This document shows positions 1-6,426 of a stretch of 6,926 bases of DNA, piece after piece (within the stretch, counting starts at the first letter, position 1; each line of letters begins with the position of its first letter). The stretch is from Alphaproteobacteria bacterium UBA6544. GTDB taxonomy: Bacteria; Pseudomonadota; Alphaproteobacteria; UBA8366. Where the stretch lies: NCBI GenBank assembly GCA_002434595.1, contig DJKK01000329.1, forward strand, positions 1 to 6,926, read 5' to 3'. The notes beneath the pieces are model-generated. The model had not been told where the DNA came from and made no database searches. It saw only the letters and a program-made list of their open reading frames with translations. The position numbers were made by a program, and so were the translations under genes.

Positions 1-519
1 GATGGCGATGTCACGGTCTTCGACAGCAATGCCATCCTGCTCTATCTCGCCGAGAAGACCGGACGATTCTTGCCAGCCGCATCAGATAAATCGCGTGGAG
101 AGCTCTTATCCTGGCTTATGTTCGTAGCGACGGGCGTCGGACCCTATTCGGGTCAATCGGTACATTTCAGGGTCCACGCACCGGAGCCAATCCCATACGC
201 GCTCAACCGGTATGCGTTTGAGGCGCGGCGCCATTTTGGCATTCTCAACGACCGTCTCGCTGACCGCGCTCACATTTTCGGCGATAAATACACGATCGTC
301 GATATGGCGGTATGGGGTTGGGCCCGACTAATTCCGAGGGTCCTCTCCGAAGAAGCAAAGTCGGACTTTCCGCACCTCCAGCGTCTGGTGGACCAGGTAA
401 CCGCGCGACCAGCCGCTCAGCGGGCGATCGCATTCTCGCAAGAGCATGCATTCAAGATGACTATGGATGCTGAGGCCCACCAAAACATGTTCCCAGGCAA
501 TCCGCCGATGAACAACTAA
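1..519 (+). CDS. Glutathione S-transferase, YfcG/YghU-like (5' end outside window)
   Basis: This is a partial gene: the reading frame is open from base 1 and ends at TAA 517-519, leaving 172 residues. Most of the N-terminal thioredoxin-like half, with the catalytic residue, is missing. The visible part begins in the glutathione-binding region with the SNAIL motif (fragment residues 9-13, in FDSNAILLYL), typical of bacterial GSTs. The all-helical C-terminal domain follows, with SWLMF (37-41), GVGPYSGQ (45-52) and IPYALNRY (64-71). The helix-6 N-capping box TIVD lies at 98-101, after GDKY. The run SWLMF, GVGP-x-x-GQ, HF, APE, IPYA-x-x-RY is what I recall of the YfcG/YghU group, cytosolic enzymes with glutathione-dependent disulfide-bond reductase or peroxidase activity. 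The physiological substrate is unknown. The downstream deacetylase remnant begins 12 bp after the stop on the same strand, so the two were probably once co-transcribed. The family call is firm; the subgroup is likely. Confidence 0.9.
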   Translation, partial: DGDVTVFDSNAILLYLAEKTGRFLPAASDKSRGELLSWLMFVATGVGPYSGQSVHFRVHAPEPIPYALNRYAFEARRHFGILNDRLADRAHIFGDKYTIVDMAVWGWARLIPRVLSEEAKSDFPHLQRLVDQVTARPAAQRAIAFSQEHAFKMTMDAEAHQNMFPGNPPMNN

Positions 520-531
520 CGAGGGAACGCC

Positions 532-1020
532 GTGGATAGAAACTCACCGACAAGACACGCGTAGGATATGGAGTGACAGCTGACTACGATCGCAATCCGT
601 GTGGCTACAGTGCCAATCTACCTGGTCCGAATGAGCACGGCGACTTCTTTACGACAGCGATTACTATGGTGACGAACTGCGGTTCTGGAAGACTTTCGAC
701 GGCCACCCTCACCTGATTGTCCCGTATTCTTTGACCAACAACGATGGTAAATTGTTCGGCTGGCTCGGCACCGCGGATGACCTGTTCGCTCTCTTCCGTG
801 ACGCCATCGACATTCTCTACGGAGAAGATGCCCAGCATCCCAAGATGATGTCCGTCGGGATGCACAACAAATTGATTGGCCATCCGGCCCGTGCGATAGC
901 ACTAAAGAAAATACTCGACTATGTCATGGCAAAACCCGGTGTCTGGATCACACGCCGCATCGATATCGCGGAACATTGGGTAAAACCTACCCCTATCCTG
1001 TGAAAGGCCTGAACGAGTAA
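532..1020 (+). pseudogene. Decayed polysaccharide deacetylase / PuuE-like gene
   Basis: This is a remnant in three reading frames. GAGGGA (521-526) sits 5 nt before a GTG at 532, but that frame stops at TAG 562. A second frame, open from 540, reads DKTRVGYGVTADYDRNP and looks like the N-terminus of the same gene after a one-base loss. A third frame, open from 635, reads LLYDSDYYGDELRFWK (644-691). It continues through PYSLTNNDGK, GTADD, PKMMSVGMHNKLIGHPAR and WITRRIDIAEHW. These are C-terminal motifs of NodB-fold polysaccharide deacetylases of the PuuE (allantoinase-like) group. After HWV the frame stops at TGA 1001-1003. Restoring one A in the A-run at 982-985 instead gives KTYPYPVKGLNE and a stop at 1018-1020, a typical family ending. 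Only about 155 codons remain of a gene usually near 300, and the catalytic middle is gone around 600-645. The family assignment is good for the C-terminal part. The link of the 540-frame segment to the same gene is inferred. Confidence 0.8.
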
Positions 1021-1024
1021 TCGG

Positions 1025-2215
1025 CTATCGAACATCGCAGGCGAGGCCTACGCGATCCGCACCGACAAAGCGCCGGTACCGTTCCAGTTCCGCTTCGAGT
1101 GCCGCATATCTTCCCTTGCCCATTTTGACCCCCTGCTCGGGCCAGAAGCCGGTCACGGTTAACGCGCCATCCTTGTGGATCATGTCGACCCGCCCAACAA
1201 AGCGGTCCCCTTCTAATAGGGGAAAAACGTAATAACCGTAACGCCGTTTGTGCTTAGGCACGAAAATCTCAATCCGATAGTCAAATCCGAAGAGACGCAA
1301 GCAACGCTTACGATCGCGGATCAGCGGATCGAAAGGAGAGATTACACGGAGGCGGCTCGGCGGGTCGGCGAGTTCACTTAATCTCTCTGGAATGTCCGGG
1401 AATGCATATGCCTTTATCGGCGGGCGTTTGTTGCAACAATCGACAAGCACCTCTATCAGCTCACCTGCTGTAAGAGCGGTGTTACACCACTCGGCGGATT
1501 CCTTCGGCGTCAGCAAATCCCAGAATGCCGCAATCTCGCCTGTCGTCGCCGCTCCCAGACGGTCGAGTGCGGATCGGCAGGCCCAATCGACAAAATCCGC
1601 TTGGCTGACAGTCGCACTTCGGTGTTCTTCAGGAATGACGCGTTCGGTCAAATCGTAGACTTTTTGAAATCCCTCACGCGCGGCGATTGCGAGACCGCCG
1701 GTTCGCCAATGATACTCAAGCGCGGTCTTCTCGGGATGCCAATCCCACCAGCCCCGCCCCGTCTTGCGCTGCGATCCGACGTCGCGCGCCATAGTCGGCC
1801 CGTCGCGCGCGACCTGTCTCAAGATAGCATCGAAGATTTCCTCGAAACCCTCATGCCGTGCTTTCCGCCACCTCGCCAAGAGCGCCTCCCTGTCGCGCTC
1901 AAAACGGAACCGCCAATATGGGTAAAACTCCACCGGTATGACAGAGGCGTCGTGTGTCCAATGCTCGAAAAGTGCACGATCTTTCTCCAGCAGACGTGTG
2001 AGCTGCCGCGATCGGTACGTCTGATTACGGGCGAAAAGGATCATATGATGCGCCCGCGCTACTGTATTGATGCTGTCGACTTGGACAAAGCCGAGCGACC
2101 GTATCAGCTCACACAAGCCCGCATCCGTTAATTTGGCGCGCGGTTGCGCACACAACCCTTGCCGCGCCATGAACAAGCGCCGCGCATTCCGATTGCTTAT
2201 CCTGAAAATCGACAT
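1025..2215 (-). CDS. ycaQ: YcaQ-family winged-helix DNA glycosylase
   Basis: A 396-residue cytosolic protein of the YcaQ/AlkZ (HTH_42) family. Members excise bulky alkylated purines, and E. coli YcaQ (AlkX, about 410 residues) unhooks interstrand crosslinks. The N-terminus (ISNRNARRLFMARQGL, about 6-21) matches the first family helix. The catalytic Q-x-D motif is present as Q45-V46-D47 in FVQVDSINTVARAHH, the YcaQ form rather than the AlkZ Q-x-Q form. Next come the EHWTHDASVIP motif, a WDWHPEKTALEYHWRTG segment of the winged-helix repeats, and the C-terminal beta-barrel (SPFDPLIRDRKR, then RRYGYYVFPLLEGDRFVGRVD, about 290-345). I chose the ATG at 2215 because it aligns with known N-termini. 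The frame stays open to 2308, but a start there would overlap the hyuA start codon. No strong Shine-Dalgarno sequence precedes 2215. The gene is convergent with the deacetylase remnant, 4 bp away, and divergent from hyuA. It is intact and probably unrelated to the neighbouring catabolic genes. Confidence 0.9.
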   Translation of the reverse strand: MSIFRISNRNARRLFMARQGLCAQPRAKLTDAGLCELIRSLGFVQVDSINTVARAHHMILFARNQTYRSRQLTRLLEKDRALFEHWTHDASVIPVEFYPYWRFRFERDREALLARWRKARHEGFEEIFDAILRQVARDGPTMARDVGSQRKTGRGWWDWHPEKTALEYHWRTGGLAIAAREGFQKVYDLTERVIPEEHRSATVSQADFVDWACRSALDRLGAATTGEIAAFWDLLTPKESAEWCNTALTAGELIEVLVDCCNKRPPIKAYAFPDIPERLSELADPPSRLRVISPFDPLIRDRKRCLRLFGFDYRIEIFVPKHKRRYGYYVFPLLEGDRFVGRVDMIHKDGALTVTGFWPEQGVKMGKGRYAALEAELERYRRFVGADRVGLACDVR

Positions 2216-2247
2216 CGCGGGCGACGATGCGACATCGAATCGCGAGA

Positions 2248-2277
2248 GGTCAATATTGATCAACGATGGCCTTGACC
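2248..2277. promoter_or_regulatory. Palindrome cluster in the ycaQ/hyuA divergent region (candidate operator)
   Basis: Three dyad elements overlap in 30 bp of the 91-bp divergent intergenic region. An outer perfect inverted repeat is formed by GGTCAA (2248-2253) and TTGACC (2272-2277), 18 bp apart. A perfect 10-bp palindrome, TCAATATTGA, occupies 2250-2259. A perfect 8-bp palindrome, TTGATCAA, occupies 2256-2263. The stretch is more AT-rich than the flanking genes and overlaps the candidate hyuA -35 hexamer. The symmetry is read directly from the sequence. Binding by a dimeric regulator (GntR, LysR or TetR type) is inference, and no regulator gene lies in the window. Confidence 0.45.
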
Positions 2278-2299
2278 AATTCGGTGACCGGAAGACAAT
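2272..2299 (+). promoter_or_regulatory. Candidate sigma-70-type promoter for hyuAB
   Basis: TTGACC (2272-2277, five of six matches to the -35 consensus) is followed after 16 bp by GACAAT (2294-2299, four of six matches to the -10 consensus). If used, transcription would start about 2305-2308, at or next to the hyuA ATG at 2307. That implies a leaderless or nearly leaderless message. The -35 hexamer is also the right arm of the inverted repeat at 2248-2277, so a protein bound there would block the promoter. This is a consensus match by eye only. Confidence 0.35.
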
Positions 2300-2306
2300 C
2301 ATTCGC

Positions 2307-4349
2307 ATGAGCTATAGAGTCGGAGTCGATATCGGCGGCACATTCACAGATTTTTGCGTCTTCGACGAAAAAAGTGGTGCCGTACATACGCTAAAGGTCC
2401 TCTCGACGCCCGACCGCCCCGGCCAGGAGGTGATTGACGGGGTCGATGCGATCGGCGAACGCTACGGCGTATCGCCGTCGGACATTTCTTATTTCACGCA
2501 TGGCACGACGGTCGGCGTTAATTCCGTGATCCAGCGAAAGGGGATCAACCTCTGCCTGTTTGCGACCGCCGAATTCGAGGATGTACTAGAGGTCGCGCGC
2601 CTCAAGATGCCTGACCCTTATAATCTATTGTCGCGCCGGGCGCCGCCGCTGGTAAGCCGCGACAAGGTTTTCGGCATTCAAGGGCGGGTTCTATTCGACG
2701 GAACAATCGACACACCGCTCAACGAGGAGAGTGTCCGCGAGGCAATTGCCGGCGTCCGTGCGGTAGGAGGAGAAGGTGTCGTGGTAGCGCTGCTCCATGC
2801 CTATCGCAATCCGATACAGGAGCGCCGCGTCGTTGAAATCTTACGCCAAGAAGCGCCGGACCTCGCCGTCACCTGCGCATCTGATGTGTGGCCGGTGATC
2901 CGCGAGTACGAAAGGACCGTCACGGCGGTCGTCGCCGGCTACGTCCAGCCCAGGGTAGCCCATTATCTGACAGCCTTTCAAGAAGCGCTGGACAGTGCCG
3001 GCGTGCCCGCAGAACCCATGCTGACCAAATCGAACGGCGGCGTCATGACTGCGGAACTGGGCAAAACCCAATGCGCCCAGATGCTGCTCTCCGGCACGGC
3101 ATCCGGTGTTATCGGAGCCGCCAGCGTTGCACGCGGCACGGGTTCACAAGCGGCGATGAGCCTCGACATCGGCGGGACAAGCGCTGATGTTGCCATCATC
3201 CGCGACGGAGCACCTCAATACGGTGTCGGTGAGATGATTGGCGAGTTTCCAATCCATATCCCAACCGTTTCCGTTACATCTATTGGCGAAGGTGGCGGCT
3301 CAATCGCCTGGGTGGATGCGCAGGGCGTTCTCAAAGTAGGACCCGAAAGTGCGGGTTCCTCGCCAGGCCCAGCCTGCTATGGCCGGGGCGGCAAACGCGC
3401 GACGATTACCGATGCCTTCGTCGTCAATGGCTATCTCGGCTCAGCCGCGCTTGGCTATAGCGCCGTCGATATCGATGTCCAACGCGCGCGCCGTGCTGTT
3501 GAAGATATCGCCAAATCCCTCGGCTGCTCTTGTGAAGACACGGCGGAAGCCATCATCAAAGTAGCTGTCTCCGGCATGTACCTCGAAGTCAGCAAGCTTG
3601 TCTCTCGGCACGGTATCGACCCACGCGATCTAGACCTGATCGCATTTGGCGGCGCCGGTCCAATGCTCGCCTGTTTCCTCGCGCGCGAACTTGGCATGCG
3701 ACGTATCATCGTCCCACCGACACCAGGTGTCCTAAGTGCCTTCGGCGGCATAATCGCCGATATCAGAAATGACTTCATCCGCACGGTCTATGCTGATCTC
3801 GATGCGGATGTGACAGACACTCTGGCGTCAGCCACCGAAGAATTGCGCCTTTCCGGCCTTGCCTGGCTGCATGAGGAGCAAGGGTTTGACGGAACTCCGG
3901 TCATGCAATTCTCAGCCGATATGCGCTACCGGGGTCAATCCTACGAGATTGATACCCCGCTTAACGAGAGCTGGATTGCGGATGGTGATCTCGCGGCCAT
4001 CACGGCCGCATTCCACAAAGAACACGAGCGGCTCTACGACCATGCGGATGAGACCGCACCGTTGCAAATCATCAACTTGCGTTTGGTGGTCTCCGGCGTC
4101 CCGCCAAAGCCGGAAATAGCAGCCTTGGAAGCATCAGATGTGCCTCCCCTACCGACGGGGAGCACGGCGATCTACTGCGATGGCCGAGAGCAAACAGCAG
4201 AGGTTTTCCGGCGCGCGGAACTGCTTGCGGGTCAGCAATTTTCCGGTCCTGCTATCGTCACGCAGGACGACACGACAAGCTGTATTCTGGATGGATTTTC
4301 GGTCGGCGTAGACACGCTTGGAAATCTCATCCTGTACTCGGAAGGTTAA
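2307..4349 (+). CDS. hyuA: Hydantoinase/oxoprolinase family subunit A (HyuA)
   Basis: A 680-residue protein, the usual length for HyuA, the ATP-hydrolysing subunit of the ATP-dependent hydantoinase / 5-oxoprolinase / acetone carboxylase superfamily. ASKHA-fold nucleotide-binding motifs are visible. Phosphate-1 is GVDIGGTFTD at residues 6-15, and HGTTVGVN lies at 65-72. SGTASGVIGAA is followed by a second phosphate loop, LDIGGTSAD, at 286-294. FGGAGP (447-452) is the adenosine loop, followed by PPTPGVLSAFGG. The family activates a lactam carbonyl (or a ketone plus bicarbonate) by phosphorylation and works with HyuB in the cytoplasm. The start at 2307 places MSYRVGVDIGG at the canonical N-terminus. 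The frame is open 80 codons further upstream, but that part runs antisense to ycaQ and lacks family features. GGAAG at 2290-2294 is a weak, distant ribosome-binding candidate (12 nt). hyuB follows after 3 nt. Family is certain; substrate (hydantoin, N-methylhydantoin, oxoproline or ketone) is open. Confidence 0.95.
   Translation: MSYRVGVDIGGTFTDFCVFDEKSGAVHTLKVLSTPDRPGQEVIDGVDAIGERYGVSPSDISYFTHGTTVGVNSVIQRKGINLCLFATAEFEDVLEVARLKMPDPYNLLSRRAPPLVSRDKVFGIQGRVLFDGTIDTPLNEESVREAIAGVRAVGGEGVVVALLHAYRNPIQERRVVEILRQEAPDLAVTCASDVWPVIREYERTVTAVVAGYVQPRVAHYLTAFQEALDSAGVPAEPMLTKSNGGVMTAELGKTQCAQMLLSGTASGVIGAASVARGTGSQAAMSLDIGGTSADVAIIRDGAPQYGVGEMIGEFPIHIPTVSVTSIGEGGGSIAWVDAQGVLKVGPESAGSSPGPACYGRGGKRATITDAFVVNGYLGSAALGYSAVDIDVQRARRAVEDIAKSLGCSCEDTAEAIIKVAVSGMYLEVSKLVSRHGIDPRDLDLIAFGGAGPMLACFLARELGMRRIIVPPTPGVLSAFGGIIADIRNDFIRTVYADLDADVTDTLASATEELRLSGLAWLHEEQGFDGTPVMQFSADMRYRGQSYEIDTPLNESWIADGDLAAITAAFHKEHERLYDHADETAPLQIINLRLVVSGVPPKPEIAALEASDVPPLPTGSTAIYCDGREQTAEVFRRAELLAGQQFSGPAIVTQDDTTSCILDGFSVGVDTLGNLILYSEG
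4340..4345 (+). promoter_or_regulatory. Ribosome-binding site of hyuB inside the end of hyuA
   Basis: GGAAGG lies in the last codons of hyuA, 7 nt before the hyuB ATG at 4353. The hyuA stop (4347-4349) falls between the two, so ribosomes finishing hyuA would be positioned to start hyuB. This translational coupling would keep the two subunits near equal amounts. It also supports the hyuB start chosen here. Confidence 0.7.
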
Positions 4350-4352
4350 ACT

Positions 4353-6338
4353 ATGGCGATTGATAAGGTTACGCTCGAGGTTCTTAAGAACCACTGTGTC
4401 GCCGCCGCGGAAAGTATGGCCTACACTCTGTACAGAACCGCGCATTCCACCTTCGTCAAGGAAACGGAGGATTTTACGACCGGGCTTACCACGCCGGAAG
4501 GGTTCACCTTCGCGACGCCAACGGAACTTGGCGCAACATGGTTCGTGGGAATGAACTATGGCAGTGTTATTAAATCGATCGAACATTACGAGGATGGTGA
4601 CGTCTGCGTCACTAACGATCCATACAGCGGTTTCGTCTGCACGCACACACCCGATATGCATATCTGGAAGCCAATATTTCACGATGGTGAAATCGTCTGC
4701 TTCGCAGTTGGGCATATCCACAACACCGATGTTGGCGGCGCTGTGCCTGCCAGCCTCTCGCGCACACTTTCCGAAGTCCATCAGGAAGGTATCCGAATAC
4801 CGCCTACCAAAATCGTACGTGGCGGAGAGGTGAACCAAGAAGTCCTCGACATCCTGCTGACCAATGTACGAATGCCGGAGCAGAATTGGGGTGACATGAA
4901 AGCGCAACTCGCCGCCGTTAATACGGGCGAGCGCAAAGTTCTGGAAATGATCGAGAAGTTCGGCGCCGATACCTTCCGGCAAGGAATTGACGACTTGCTC
5001 GACTATGCCGAGTCACAAGCCAGGGACATCATTCGCGACCTACCCGACGGAGAGTACTTCTTTGCGGACTACATGGACGAAGACTCTGTCGATGGCTGGC
5101 CATGCCGTATCGCTCTTAACCTGATCATTGAAGGCAATTCCTGCACGCTCGACTTCGCCACAAGCGATCCACAACTCGAATCATCGATGAACATTCCGAC
5201 CGGTGGTGAAGAGCGACACGTCATGATGCTCGTCGGACTGGTCTATGTACTCTACACGCTCGATCCGCGTCTGTTTCTGAATTCCGGCATAACTCGCGTC
5301 AGCCGCTGTATTTTGCCAAGCGGCACCATCGTCAACCCAGAATTCCCTGCGGCGGTCGGCATGCGGACGCTGTCTGCCATGCGATTGCAGGAAATCACGT
5401 TCGGCGCATTCGTGCAGGCTGCTCCGGATCGCCTGCCAGCCTCTCCCTGCAGCGGCGGTCCGATCATGAACGTGAACAGCGTGGATAATAGAAACGGTCG
5501 GCGTGTAATGGCGTCCATTGGTCCGATCTCCGGCGGTGCTGGCGGCAATCCCATCGAAGACGGCGCCGAAGGGTCGGGTGCGAACGGATCTTTCCTGAAA
5601 AATACGCCGGTCGAAATCAACGAGGCGGAGGTACCGATAAAGATCCTGCGATACGGCCTAGCGCCCAATTCAGGGGGCGCCGGCAAATACCGCGGCGGCC
5701 TTGCGACCGAAATGCGGTTCCAAGCACAGGCGCCGAACACCAAAGTGACGGCACGGAATCGTGACCGGACGCGGTTCCGGTCGTGGGGCGTGCTCGAAGG
5801 CAAGGCCGGCACCAATTCGGCATTCCTGCTCAACCCCGACAGCAATCACACTGTAAATCTAGGAAACACCGATATTTTGACGATCGGGCCCGGCGACGTT
5901 GTCCATGTCGCGGCCGGGGGTTCCGGGGGTTGGGGCAATCCTCTCGAACGTAACCCGGATGACGTCGTGCAAGACGTCAAATGCGGGTTTGTGACGCCCG
6001 AAAGCGCACGCGACACTTATGGCGTTGTGCTGGAGAACGGCAGCCATAACCCTACAGAAACGCAGAGATTGCGTGATACCCTGATATCGAACCGCGAGAA
6101 CGGCGAAGCCTTCTTCGATTATGGGCCAGAACGGGACAAATTCGAGAGCGTTTGGACGAACGAAAATTACACGGCGCTTAGCGATCTGCTTGACGACCTG
6201 CCGGTCCACTGGCGGTTCTTCATGAAACATCGCATTTTCGAAGCCGTTGCCGACGATCCGGATGGCGGCTCGATCCGAGACCGGTTCGCCAAAATCGTCG
6301 AGGAATTCCCAGAGTTGTCTCGCGGTCTCGCATCGTAA
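4353..6338 (+). CDS. hyuB: Hydantoinase/oxoprolinase family subunit B (HyuB), long form
   Basis: A 661-residue partner of HyuA, carrying the ring-opening or carboxylation half of the active site in the cytoplasm. Family landmarks appear in order. TLEVLKNHCVAAAESMAYTL is at 7-26 and NDPYSG at 88-93. HTPDMH (98-103) and GHIHNTDVGG (120-129) follow, then EGIRIPPTKI at 145-154. Next come DMKAQLAA, EFPAAVGMRT, the glycine-rich ISGGAGGNP, PVEINEAEVPIKILRYGL, SGGAGKYRGG and AAGGSGGWGNPLERNPD. H98, D101 and H123 are spaced like the metal-binding residues I recall from acetone carboxylase alpha; this is from memory and should be aligned. The usual C-terminal block ends at TYGVVL (555-560). About 100 further residues follow, including YGPERDKFESVW and VHWRFFMKHRIFEAV, so the protein is longer than common 510-590-residue HyuB proteins. 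The start is set by GGAAGG at 4340-4345. Hydantoinase versus oxoprolinase versus carboxylase cannot be separated here; no small third carboxylase subunit is visible. Confidence 0.95.
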   Translation: MAIDKVTLEVLKNHCVAAAESMAYTLYRTAHSTFVKETEDFTTGLTTPEGFTFATPTELGATWFVGMNYGSVIKSIEHYEDGDVCVTNDPYSGFVCTHTPDMHIWKPIFHDGEIVCFAVGHIHNTDVGGAVPASLSRTLSEVHQEGIRIPPTKIVRGGEVNQEVLDILLTNVRMPEQNWGDMKAQLAAVNTGERKVLEMIEKFGADTFRQGIDDLLDYAESQARDIIRDLPDGEYFFADYMDEDSVDGWPCRIALNLIIEGNSCTLDFATSDPQLESSMNIPTGGEERHVMMLVGLVYVLYTLDPRLFLNSGITRVSRCILPSGTIVNPEFPAAVGMRTLSAMRLQEITFGAFVQAAPDRLPASPCSGGPIMNVNSVDNRNGRRVMASIGPISGGAGGNPIEDGAEGSGANGSFLKNTPVEINEAEVPIKILRYGLAPNSGGAGKYRGGLATEMRFQAQAPNTKVTARNRDRTRFRSWGVLEGKAGTNSAFLLNPDSNHTVNLGNTDILTIGPGDVVHVAAGGSGGWGNPLERNPDDVVQDVKCGFVTPESARDTYGVVLENGSHNPTETQRLRDTLISNRENGEAFFDYGPERDKFESVWTNENYTALSDLLDDLPVHWRFFMKHRIFEAVADDPDGGSIRDRFAKIVEEFPELSRGLAS

Positions 6339-6363
6339 TCCCATCCGTTACAGCTCCGCACAC

Positions 6364-6394
6364 GCTTGACGCACATGATGAACCTCGGTCAAGC
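6364..6394. promoter_or_regulatory. Inverted repeat upstream of the VOC gene
   Basis: GCTTGAC (6364-6370) and GTCAAGC (6388-6394) form a perfect 7-bp inverted repeat with a 17-nt spacer, in the 88-bp gap between hyuB and the VOC gene. It could be an operator or an mRNA hairpin that slows or protects the transcript between the two genes. No T-run follows, so it is not a typical Rho-independent terminator. The arms contain GGTCAA and CTTGAC, also found in the inverted repeat ahead of hyuA. I see no well-spaced -10 partner for TTGACG at 6366-6371. Confidence 0.4.
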
Positions 6395-6415
6395 TTTGCG
6401 AGCGTCCAACGCGAC

Positions 6416-6421
6416 AGGAGG
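6416..6421 (+). promoter_or_regulatory. Strong ribosome-binding site of the VOC gene
   Basis: AGGAGG, a full Shine-Dalgarno core, ends 5 nt before the ATG at 6427 and fixes this start. It is clearly stronger than the site ahead of hyuA, so the VOC protein may be made at a higher level per message. Confidence 0.8.
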
Positions 6422-6426
6422 CATAC

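Noticed and set aside
731..1003. A short intact 90-residue gene starting at TTG 731
   Set aside because: The TTG is the leucine of PYSLTNND within a longer deacetylase-like frame that is open from 635, and the stop at 1001-1003 results from a frameshift.
1001..1050. A possible bidirectional terminator between the deacetylase remnant and ycaQ
   Set aside because: AGGCCT at 1005-1010 and a later GGCCT do not form a stable compact stem, and no T-run follows on either strand.
1601..2131. A 176-residue plus-strand reading frame opposite ycaQ
   Set aside because: It has no family features, while the opposite strand carries clear YcaQ motifs throughout.
2067..2306. An 80-codon in-frame N-terminal extension of hyuA
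   Set aside because: It runs antisense to the conserved N-terminus of ycaQ, has no family similarity, and the ATG at 2307 gives the canonical HyuA start.
2216..2308. A 31-residue N-terminal extension of the YcaQ protein starting at 2308
   Set aside because: It would overlap the hyuA start codon and cover the palindrome-rich promoter region; the methionine at 2215 matches the family N-terminus.
4149..4982. A 277-residue minus-strand reading frame across the hyuA/hyuB junction
   Set aside because: It is fully antisense to two well-supported genes and shows no recognisable domain or ribosome-binding site.
5252..6344. Long minus-strand reading frames opposite hyuB
   Set aside because: Their composition is rich in Arg, Pro and Ser with no motifs, as expected for shadows of a GC-rich coding strand.
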